Positions 1 through 11,000 of a DNA stretch of 64,000 nt are shown here, piece by piece (the stretch's first letter is position 1; every line of letters starts with the position of its first letter). A model generated the notes under the pieces. That model ran no database searches, was not told the origin of the DNA, and saw only the letters and a list, made by a program, of their open reading frames with translations. The DNA comes from Catonia carolina. Taxonomy: Eukaryota; Arthropoda; Insecta; Hemiptera; Achilidae. A program made the translations under genes and the position numbers. The stretch lies in contig JAQMRL010000008.1 of assembly GCA_035578175.1 (NCBI GenBank), positions 86,904,541-86,968,540 on the forward strand, read 5' to 3'.

Positions 1-340
1 TTTAAATTTTTAATTAGAATATCTTAATTTACTATTCTTAACCCTTTGAGTGCCAGGATAAAGTTATTGGATATAGGTATACTGTTGCATAAATGGCTAT
101 AACTTCTGTATACTCCAGTAGAATTCATTGAATTTTGGCTTTACTAATAGGGTAATTTATGAACTTTCATTTTATGTCAATATTTTTTTTTTTAAAGGCG
201 AAAAACCAGGACAGTTATCATCGCCTGTTTATGTCAATAGATTTTGCTGTTATTTAGTTACATCTATTTTACTCCAACTCTGCCTTCGAAAGCATAATAA
301 AACTTCAAAGACAGTTTCATCATGTTGCAATTTCTAGTAA

Positions 341-471
341 TGCGGACTGTGGAGAATGATGATATGAAAACAAGTGATGAAAAAATGACAGACCTGACCG
401 GGAATGGGATCTGGGACCCAGGACCCCGGCTTAGAAGCCAGTTGTGCTAACCACTAAGCCAATGGGTGTAG
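341..471 (-). repeat. tRNA-derived SINE (family T), partial
   Basis: On the minus strand the 5' part reads as a tRNA-like pol III promoter: A-box region TGGCTTAGTGGTTAGCACAA and a degenerate B-box. It is followed by the SINE body GTCATTTTTTCATCACTTG, shared with copies near 2830 and 39550. Too degenerate to be a functional tRNA. Confidence 0.65.
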
Positions 472-1039
472 GGGCGATGTTATTTTTGGTATGTTAGTCA
501 TAAATAGTGTCGTGTTACACATATCAATCTAATCAGAACAAAATTGTCTATAAAATGAAATAACTTGGGATATTAAAAGTAAAAATATTTCTAGTTTAAA
601 ACATAATGGATGAAAAATATTAACATCAAATTTGGGTAACTGAATCCAGATATTTTAAAAATAAATTATCTATGAATAAATTTTGTAAAACAGCACCATT
701 TATAGAGTAAGGATTTCGGCAAAAGTCTGTAAAAGAATTAAGCTAATAACAATTGTTAGTTGTGATGAAAATTTATTTTTAAAGGGAATAGCCTTCCCTT
801 TCATTAGCCTGCTTTTGACCTGACATTATTCACCAGTTCTCCACTACAAGGTGTGGCACTCAAAGGGTTAAGATTACAATCTATTCAATGAACAAAATCT
901 TGCTGTCATGAATATGGAAAATTGGTCAAGCTTGCCAGCCATATGTTAAATTTTCCTTTGTTGGGCTTGATACTGGATATGTTGAAGATTTGGAGAACAA
1001 TGTTTACCATTCTATATTTGCATTGTATGCAAAGAATAA
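472..1039. other. Intron sequence, nothing recognised
   Basis: AT-rich intronic DNA upstream of the first in-window exon. I see no exon, RNA gene or element that I can name. Confidence 0.5.
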
Positions 1040-1200
1040 GAAAATGAGATTCCTTTAGACTGTCAAAGGTTGTTCCAGATTAAACAGGCTTCAGAATGAA
1101 AATATTTGATCGGAGCTGGAATTCAAGCACTGTTTACTAGAATCTGTGAGTGCAAAGAGAGATGAAGGGATCATGTTTGATGGATACTCCCAGGAAGAAT
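1040..1200 (+). pseudogene. LINE reverse-transcriptase 3' remnant
   Basis: The translation around 1055-1115 contains VKGCSRLNRLQNENI, matching [17 protein letters not shown] at 13390-13445. This is the C-terminal region of a LINE ORF2. Heavily decayed and with no boundaries visible. Confidence 0.5.
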
Positions 1201-1488
1201 CCTCCTTGTAGTATTAATGTAAAGAACTGAGGGAAATAGGAGTGTGGGTAGGCCTTGGAGGAGATTTCAGAATTTGTTTTCTGATGGGTGTGGGCTGAAA
1301 CAGGCAAGTTTACCTATCTGTGGTGTAAAAAGATTACCAAAGAGTAATATTTATAATATCTTAGTTAACAAAAAATGATATACTCTTGGTTGTTTTGCTG
1401 TGTTTTTCTCTGTATGTGTTTTATTTAAAGAAAATTGTTACAGTAAGACAGGTATTCCTTGTAATATTCTTAATATTTTTTTTCGTTT
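1201..1488. other. Intron sequence, nothing recognised
   Basis: Nothing beyond AT-rich intron sequence is recognised between the LINE remnant and the tRNA-like SINE. Confidence 0.4.
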
Positions 1489-1641
1489 AGTTTAAGTCGC
1501 ATCAACATCTTGATGATTAATGACTGCTTTTGGTTATGAAACATTGGGTTTTACCCCTTAATAGTTTCTAGGCCCTAGCCTGAAATCGAACCCAAAACCT
1601 TTTGCTTTGTAGACTAGCACGCTAACCACAACGCCTAAATA
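1489..1641 (-). repeat. tRNA-derived SINE, second type
   Basis: Reading from 1641 down, the minus strand gives GGCGTTGTGGTTAGCGTGCT (A-box) and GGGTTCGATTTC (good B-box), spaced as in a tRNA, followed by an unrelated body. A tRNA-derived SINE head is the simplest reading. The cloverleaf is not complete. Confidence 0.65.
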
Positions 1642-1859
1642 TAATTTTTATTGTGTGGATCAAACAGTAATATTTATAAATAAATGAGTGAATAATTTAT
1701 TATTTGTTTATGTATGAAGAAATGGAGGGAAATGAAGAATATTATTATTTTTTCTATCTTTTGTATATCACCAAAAAGTATGAGCAATTTTAAATGTTGG
1801 CTATTCTAACATACTGACCAACATTTGAGGTTTTAATAGAGTATTTTTATTTGATAAAG

Positions 1860-2086
1860 GCCAACGGTTTGTGGTAAACAGGAAGAAAGACAAATCGGAT
1901 TTGGTGTTTCATTAGAATTTATTATATCAAATGATGCAGTAACTCATGAAATTGAAGAGGAAATAATAAAATTAATTGCAAATAATGTTGATACTGTGAA
2001 TATTTATATTAAACGATTTGATGGAATACAAGAATGTTTCCGTAAGAATGAGGAATTGGATGAAAAAATAATAACTGAAGAAAGAG
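1860..2086 (+). CDS. DNAH6: DNAH6 in-window exon 1 (tail)
   Basis: 227 nt. Acceptor TTGATAAAG, donor GTAAGT. The frame opens at 1861 and leaves one base (G) that pairs with the TT opening exon 2 to give Val. It encodes charged tail sequence including [20 protein letters not shown]. This is the least conserved part and the exact 5' edge (1860 or 1861) is not fixed; the perfect phase match to exon 2 is the main support. Confidence 0.75.
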
Positions 2087-5000
2087 GTAAGTTTGATTTT
2101 TTTAAAGTTATTATTTGTTGTTGTTGTTGTTTAGGTCAACAGCCGAAAGGCTGGTTTGAACCTCTAGAGGTTTTACTAAGTAAAACGAGGAGTGAGATGG
2201 TTTACCATTGCCTTCCTCACTGAGTGGAAAAGTACACTTATCAGCATGCCGGGCCCTCTGAAAAGCACATATTTTCCACTCTGTAAATGACAACTTCACT
2301 TCATTCACCACAGGGTCTGGCTGTATAATGAAATTCATTACTTTCACAGGAGATAACTCTGATTAGTGTCTTTTACACCTCTACCTCTTCTGTTCTTAAA
2401 TGATTCAGTCATTTAATTGACTGACCATGTGATAAGAAACAGAACTATTTATTTTAGCCCTGCAACGAACAGATTGAGTGTAAAGAATTTCATACTCCAC
2501 CTGTCTGTTATGGGCAGAGTTATTATGTAAAGAACCAAATATTTTTTTTATTTGTAAAATTTAATCTAATTTTACAATAATATTTAGTTCTTTATGTAGT
2601 GTCGGTCGGAAGTATACTGAAACTAACATTAAATTTAATGACCAAAATATCCCTAAAGTTTCTGGCTGATTTTGAATAAAATGTATCAATACTTTATGAA
2701 ATATCGAAGAGTGTAATGGTAAGGTATAGTGGTTAGAAGGTTAGTGAAATTATTATATTAATTCATTATATGAAATAGAAATAGTGGTTAGTGTTACTGA
2801 CTTATACATCAGGGGTGCCAGGTTAATTTCTGATCAGATCTGGCATTTTTTTGTCACTTGTTTTGACCTACTACTCTTCACCATGAACCTTGGGCCCCGT
2901 TTATGCACGCGATAACTGTCTCTGCAACACGAGACACTTCTAGCTCTGTGATTCTATAGTGCATTGTGTTAAATAGAACTGTTTATGCAAGTGACAGCGA
3001 TATTTCTATTGTGGCGGATTCTAAATACTGTTGCCTGGATGTACAAATTGTGAAGACTGATCCAATACGCATTAAGTTAGCTTCTTCTTCTTCTTCTTTG
3101 GCCTCGCCTTTTCCCGTTACGCGGGGTCGGCTTTCCCAATCAGAGAGCTCCATTTGTTACGCTCCTGTGCGTCTTCCTCGGATAAGCCCAACATTTTCAT
3201 GTCTCTTTGGACATTCGTCATCCACGTGGTAAGGGGTCTACCCCTTCCTCTCCTCCCTGTAGCCATGGAAAGGCACCTCTTCACGACATGATCATCCGTT
3301 CTCCTGAGCACATGACCATACCATCTCATCCTGGACTCTCGCACCTTTTCTGCTATATTAGCAACTTTGAAGGTTCCCCTTATATGCTCATTCCGCACCT
3401 TATCCTTCAATGTGACTCCTCCCGCCCATCGCAGCATGCGCATCTCTGTAGTGTGAAGTTTCTGTTCATGCACTCTCTTAAGTGCCCAAGCTTCGCTGCC
3501 ATAGACAAGTGCTGGTCTAACTGTCGCTCTGTAGACTCTTCCCTTTATTTTTATGGGCACTTTTGGGTCACACAGAACCCCAGTCAGCATACGCCACCTG
3601 TTCCAGCCTGATGTTATTTTATGCACTATTTCAGCCTCCATGGATCCATCCTCTGAGATCACTGCCCCCAGATACTTGAAAGTTTTAACTCTGGGCAGGG
3701 GGGTTGCCTCAAGTTTGATGTCTCCACTCCATGAGTCATCAGGTTCTCATGATTGGTATATTAAAACGGCTATTGGGTTTTACGGCCGGTTGCCACCTGA
3801 CACCAAGGTCTTGATTCTCCTGGAGAACCTGAGAGCCGCCGTTGACCAGAGTTGGTTCATCCGCCGCCATCTCTAATGAACCCTCAGACCTAAGAGCTCA
3901 TCACACTCATGGACTTCTACCTTGATCAACCCATTAAGTTAGCTGATATTGTTTTATTCACGCGACAACGACAGTGTGTCGCTCACAGGTATACCAACCT
4001 GAGGGCGATACACCAACTGTGCCTTGCTTTCTGTGTTGTTGTTTAGGTCATCAGCCAAAAAGCTGGTTTGAACCTGTAGAGGTTTTACTAAGTAAAACGA
4101 GGAGTGAGATGGTTTACCATTGCCTTCCTCACTGAATAGAAAAGTACGCTTATCAGCATGCCAGGCCCTCTGAAAAGCACATATTTTCCACTCTGCAAAT
4201 GACACCTTCACTTCATTCACCACAGGGTCTGGCTGTATAATGAAATTCATTACTTTCACAGGAGATAACTCTGATTAGTGTCTTTTACACCTCTACCTCT
4301 TCTGTTCTTAAATGATTCAGTCATTTAATTCGCTGACCATGTGATAAGAAACAGAACTATTTATTTTAGCCCGCCAACGAACAGATTGAGTGTAAATAAT
4401 TTGACTCTCCACCTGTCTGTTATGGGCAGTTGCTTTCTGTATGTCCTTGTATTTGTTACAATGTCGGCGATAACAGAGGTAGACTCTGAATGGTTAATTT
4501 GTGAGGTGAGGATAAGGCCATGTTTGCGGGATAACGTCTTTCGAAGAGTACTTCTTTCTTTTATTACACTTGAAATAAGCATAGACTTACATCCACGGTT
4601 TTATTATTTTATACACACTGTGATTTCAAATGGCACAACTTATACCCCCTCTATGTGCTCCAAGTGGATGCGATAAAGTAATCGCTGTACATTTATTTTA
4701 TATCGCCTGTCGCAGCGACATGAAATAAATATCGCAGAGAGAGTATTCATGTGAATGAACAGGGCCTTAACCCTTAAAGCTTCGGCTGTTCTGTACTGTT
4801 CCGCTTCTAATACACAGCGACCGTATTACATTCCTTTCCCATGACGTCACTCATACATTCATACAGTTCGATTTTACTTGTGAAAAACCATCGCTAAAGT
4901 ATAATTATGTTATCGACACGTATGTTTATTTCACATTTCTGTAGGTTGCAGGAGAATGACATGTGGGTGACTTGTTTGGGAACCCTGCAGGTAGTATTTT

Positions 5001-8000
5001 GTCTTGCACCACTCCTTTCCCCCCATGTGCTACAATGTATATTAGAACCAACCGTTTGTAACAAAAGCAAATTCCTATAGAAAAACTTCATAGCTTTCAC
5101 ACAAACTAAGAAATGTGTTTGTATGTTGACTTACAGATGGCCTGCTTGCGATATCTTTTACATAAAAAAAATTCAACATCATAACCTACCCTTCACACTA
5201 AAACTATAATATAATATTTCTTTTTCAATGTATTCTATTCTATAAACACTATTAGTTGTATTGAAGAATTCTCTACAAAATAAATACAATAATGACCGGG
5301 GTTTCAGATGTATGAGGTGTGGCTATTAAATAACGAGACTGATGTAAAAAAATTTAATTTTAATTTTATACATAATCACTTATTGTCACCTTCAATATAC
5401 CCTCCTTCTCTATTCCTACAACGCTCCATGTGAATTTTCCATTGTTGGATACAGTGCTGGAAGTCATCTTCTGTCAGCTCCTTCAGGACACGTGCTGCTC
5501 AAAAATGTTTGTACTGACACTTTGTACGTGATTGAAAATGACCCAAATTTTTTGGAAACTATAATAACATGTGATGAAACATGGTATTTTACTGATGATC
5601 CGGAAACGAAGCTCCAATCCATGCACTAGAAGAGCCGAACTTCACTGAGAGCCAAAAAAGCTCGAATGAGCAAGTCAAAATTTAAAGCAATGATGATTGT
5701 TTTTTTTATATCCATAGGATTGTATACCTTCACTGGGTTCCTGAAGGTCAAACAATTAATCAATATTACTACCTTGAGGTACTTTCTAAACTATGTCAAA
5801 GAGTAAGGAAAAAACGCCCTGAAATGTGGAAGGACAAATCATGGGTTCTCCACCAAGACAATGCGCCAGCTCATTCCGCGTTATCTGTCAAGAGGTTCCT
5901 AGCCAAGTACAGCATCTCAGTGTTAGAACATCCACCTTATTCACCAGATCTTGCACCATGTGACTTCTACCTGTTCCCTAAGGTGAAATCTGCATTAAAA
6001 GGTACAAGATTTGAGTCTGTGGAAGCTGTAAAAGAGAAAGCAGCACGTATCTTAAAGGAGCTGACAGAAGATGACTTCCAGCACCGTTTCCAACAATGGA
6101 AAATTCGCATGGAGCATTGTAGGGATAGAGAAGGAGTGTATATTGAAGGTGACAATCGGTGATTATGTATAAAATAAAAAAATTTTTACGTCAGTTTCGT
6201 TATTCAATAGCTACACCTCGAGTATATATACACACATAACCTTTTTTTGAAGTTTTGGATTTAACGCCGATGTCTGCCCAGACTTTATTAAGACTTCAAT
6301 ATAACTCATCTTCTGTCAGGAGCTGACAGAAGCGTTGTAGTGATAGAGAAGGAGTGTATATTAAAGGTGACAATAAGTTATTATGTATAAAATAAAAATA
6401 AAATTTTTACAACATCAGTCTCATTATTTAATAGCCACACCTCGTATATTGACCTCACTGCAACAATTTTTATTGTGTACTGCACTACCCATTTCTGTAG
6501 CCACTGAAGTGGCTTCACATAGCACATGGGTTAATAAGAATTAAATTCCTACATAAAAACAAATACATATTTTGTTTTTTTTTATCGTAAATTGATATGA
6601 CAAATATGTTGTACACTGAAGATTAGAAATGACTATACTATGAGCAATAGAAAAAGTATTTCTATTTATTTCTAAGAACTGTTAATGTAGTTTATTGTAT
6701 AACCTTGCTGTTCACAGTTTTAGAAGTATTCCGGACAGAACTTACCAGGTATAGTGAAGAGAAAAAGTTAATTGAAAGTGTTATTAATGAACAAAGTTTG
6801 GGTCTTATTTTGCTGGTGATTAAAGAATTTAAAGAAACTATTTTGCCTTCTCCAGAGCGGCTGATTTCTTTGATTGAACTCACATTACCTAAGTAAGGCA
6901 TAATATATTTTTGTTTTATTGGGATAAGTTTATTGTTTATTTATATTTCTCTTAATGTTATGCAATTTAAGATGTAAGTTTAAACTGCTTTGTGTTGCTA
7001 TTCGCCTTTCTGTATATATACATTAATTTATTACACTAGTGTATACTTTTACATAATTTATGTAAACAATTAGAATAATGTTGTTTTTGTGAACAAAAAA
7101 TGTGTGAAAAAATCTTAAGTTTTTTTAAATTTTTGTCACAGAATTGGTAAAGAACTAATCGATGCATTAATAGAAGAAGGACAAAATGCCAGTACTTTCT
7201 TGGATGTTGAACCAAGGACAACATTAAATTATGTTGAATATTTGAATTTTCTAGAAAAGATTTCAACAAGAGTGAGTACTTTTAAATCACTTCTTTGTTA
7301 ATTATTTCTGAAAGTTGTTAATTTAAACTATAATACTTTTAAAACAAGTTTCTCTCGATTTTGACTAGGTAGATTATACAGAGTGATTATAAATGAAATA
7401 AACACTTTAGACAGCTTCTTAAACATCAAACTGGTGTACTTGAACATAGTAAATGATATAGGTTTGTAGGGAATTTTTTAAAGTTTATGTTGGTACAACT
7501 GTTGCTAGCATTTTGTTGTTGGCTGCTGTTACAACGACCAGTCTAGCAAAATGGCCGCTACTCAAGTGGAGAAAGCGTATTGTGTTCTTGAATTAGCCAA
7601 AACAAACTCGGTTACGGTTGTGCAACGTCATTTCAGAACAAGATATGGTAAACCACCACCAACAAGGCAATCAATCTATGACTGGTATAGACATTTTAAA
7701 AACAGTGGATGTCTGTGTAAAAGGAAGAGTACTGGAAGACCTTCTGTTACAGAAGAACAAATTGATAGTGTTCGTGATGTTTATGTACGAAGTCCAGGAA
7801 AATCAACTAGATCAGCAAGTTTAGAATTGCAAATTCCTCAACCGACTGTGTGGAAAATTCTGCAGAAATGTTTGAAAATGACATCTTAAAAATTGCAGTT
7901 AGTACAAAGTTTAAATACCAATGATAAAATCGTACGTGAAAATTTTTGTCTGGAGATGCAACATTGTGTTGAAAATGACAACGCATTCCTTAATTGCCTA

Positions 8001-11000
8001 ATTTTCAGTGGAATGTAATTTTCACATTTGTGGAAAAGTTAATAGACATAATGTTAGAATATGGGACACAGAAAACCCAAAAATAACTTTACAGCACATA
8101 CGCGATGCCCCTAAAGTAAACGTCTTTTGCGCATTATCTCGTGAAAAGGTTTACAGGCTGTTCTTCTTTCACAAAGTGTCAGTAACTGGAGTAATTTATC
8201 TGGACATATTAAACGAATGGTTAATGCCTCAACTCCAGGAAGATAGTGACAACTTCATTTTTGTACAAGATGGAGCTCCGCCTCACTGGCACTTACAGAT
8301 CAGAAATTATCTTGATGAACGTCTTCCTAGATGATGGATCAGCCGTGCAAGTGAGGAAAACATTGTGTTTACGCACGACCAGACTTAATGCCCTGAGACT
8401 TTTTCTTATGGGGTTATGTAAAAGACAAAGTTTTTGTACCACCGCTTCCTGTAGATATCGATGATCTAAAACAACGTATCGCAAATGCTCTTGCCACAGT
8501 TGACCTTCATATGCTTAATTGTGTGTGGGAAGAATTCGACTACCGTGTTGATATCTGTCGTGTTACAAATGGTGCACACATTGAACATCTGTAAACATTT
8601 TCAATAAAAACTTAATGAATTCTTCTATATAATCATGTAAGTAGTAATTACCTTAACTTTTCAAAAATAAATTTTCTATAAGCTATCAAAACTGTCATTT
8701 CATTTATAAATCACTCTGTATTATAACCATTTTGACCCTAAAGTCATTCTTCTTCTTCATGTAGCATCTCCATTACGAAGGTGTGCTAGCATCATGGCAA
8801 TCCTGACCTTGGAAACTGCGGCTCTAAATAGGTCGATGGATGACAAATTAAACCACTCCCGCAGGTTCCGTAGCCAGGAGGTTCTTCTTCTTCCAACCGA
8901 TCGTTTGCCCATAATCTTTCCCTGGATGACAAGATGAAGGATTTCATATTTTGGACCTCTCAAGACATGGCCGAGGTACACCAGCTTTCTCTTCTTGGTT
9001 TCGATCATCACTTCCATTCCCTTCTGCATCCTCCTTAGGACTTTCATGTTTGTGACTCTCTCTGTCCAAGATATTTTGTGCATCCTTCTGTAAACCCACA
9101 TCAAAAGTCATTAAACCTAAATAATTGTGAGGCAATTTCGTTTAAGATGAGTTCATCCGCCAAAGGCTGGTTTGAACCTCTTGAAGCTTTACTAAGTAAA
9201 ACAAGGAGTGAGGTGGTTTACCATGTTTTCCTCACTGAGTGGAAAAGTATGCTTGTCAGCATGCCAGGCCCTCTGAAAAGCATCTACTTTCCACCCTGCA
9301 AATGACACCTTCACTTCATTCACCTCAGGGTCTGGCCGTATAATGAAATTCATTACTTTCAGATGAGATAACTCAGAGTAGAATCTTTTACACCACAACC
9401 TCTTCTGTTCTTAAATGCTTCAGTCATATAATTGGCTGACCATGTGATAAGAAACTGAGCTATTTTCTGTAGCCTTGGAATTAGCAGATCGAGTGCAAAT
9501 AATTTCACACTCATCCTGTCTGTTATGGGCATTTGTTTAAGATATAGAAAAAATAATTAGTGTGCAGTAAAAAAATGAGTTTTTTTTATTTTAATTAATC
9601 GATAATTAATTATTCTTCATCTCTTCTTTTCTGGGCATAGCTCATTTAGCCTGATCCAACATCAAAATGTTTATTTTTTATTTGATAGCTGTAATTAGGT
9701 CTTATCAAGCTTCTTTTTCCCTCAGGCCTGTAGGCTTTTCGGACAACCTGTTTTGGAATTAATTACCTCCCTTTATTTTGTAAAGAAGCTCCATCCATGA
9801 GATGAACTTCATATGATAACTGATTCTGTTGTTAACTCTTATTTTCTGCAACTCTTGCCTTATTTACATCACAATTGTGAATTCTGTCCTCCCCGTGCAA
9901 CCCTCTTGACCCTTTGTAGAAAACATATCTTCAAAATATTCAATTTTTGTTTCTTTCTTGTAAGAACCTAAGTTTTGCAGCTTTCTATAGAGTCAGAGCT
10001 GCTATTACATTATAAAATCTTGTCAATGTATCTTTGTGAGCCTTGTTCCTCAGCGTAGTTGCATATCTTTCTGTACATTCATTGAAAACAATGTATTTTT
10101 TGTTAACAACAAGCTCTGTTAAGCTCAGCGAGGCACCCCAAGTAATTAAATATACTACCTGCTCTGTAGCCTAATTTACACGGGTTGAATATTTTAGTAA
10201 AGTAGATTATTAATTTAGTACCCGACTTGTTTGGACACGTTCCTTTTAGTCGAGTAGTTTAGTTGTAGTCGAGTAGAACGGTCGAGTGTACAGTTTAGTA
10301 TCATACCCCTACCACATCGTACTTTACAAGCGAGATCACACCTCCGTGAAGCCATGACAATCCACTAAATTGTCTATCCACGTTACATGTGTTGACAGTT
10401 ACTAAATTACTCGACTCATGTAAACTAGGCTTATAGCAGAGTTGTTAACCACAATTGGGTCTTACTGGGTTGTTTTCTACAAAAGCCATTTCTTTAATTT
10501 TCATGCTAGATATACACAGGATGTATGAACTGTATAGATTCTGGAAAAGAAAAATGGCTGTACGAAGTCTATCTTTTAAAGTGGCTTAAAACTTGATCAT
10601 CAACAAACAAAATAGTATTCAGATAGATACCATGACTCTGAGCAGATTTGTAAATTGATATCAATTATCTTAAAAAAATCTCAATATTTATTTTAAAAAG
10701 TGTAGGTAATGTATCGTATTATCTGACAACATGATTCATAACAATTTCACATAATTTATACTGATTTATTAGGTTCGCCTGCGGATATGCTTGTTTTGGA
10801 TTATTCACTGATGTCCCTTGGAAGTTCCATCCCATGGTCTTTTCTTTTACAAGAATTGCCATGTTATCACCACTTGTGGTTACCAATGTGTTCAAGATAT
10901 ATCTGATGTTAATATGGTATACAGAAATGGGAATAATATTCCCCCAGGGATACCTTGGCGCCAGTTTTGTGCGGCTTAGAGTAAACAGTACCACCATACT

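Larger units (their letters stand above)
2892..4767. mobile_element. Decayed MITE-like element carrying a LINE and a SINE
   Basis: Imperfect terminal inverted repeats: left GGGCCCCGTTTATGCACGCG, right (reverse) AAGGCCCTGTTCATTCACAT. Related words such as GCGATATTT / AAATATCGC recur just inside each end. Removing the two later insertions (3082-3932 and 4035-4429) leaves an element of roughly 600 bp. Transposase and superfamily are not recognisable. Confidence 0.45.

Noticed and set aside
379..470. Possible functional tRNA gene on the minus strand
   Set aside because: The B-box is degenerate, the acceptor arms do not pair, and the sequence continues into a SINE body repeated elsewhere.
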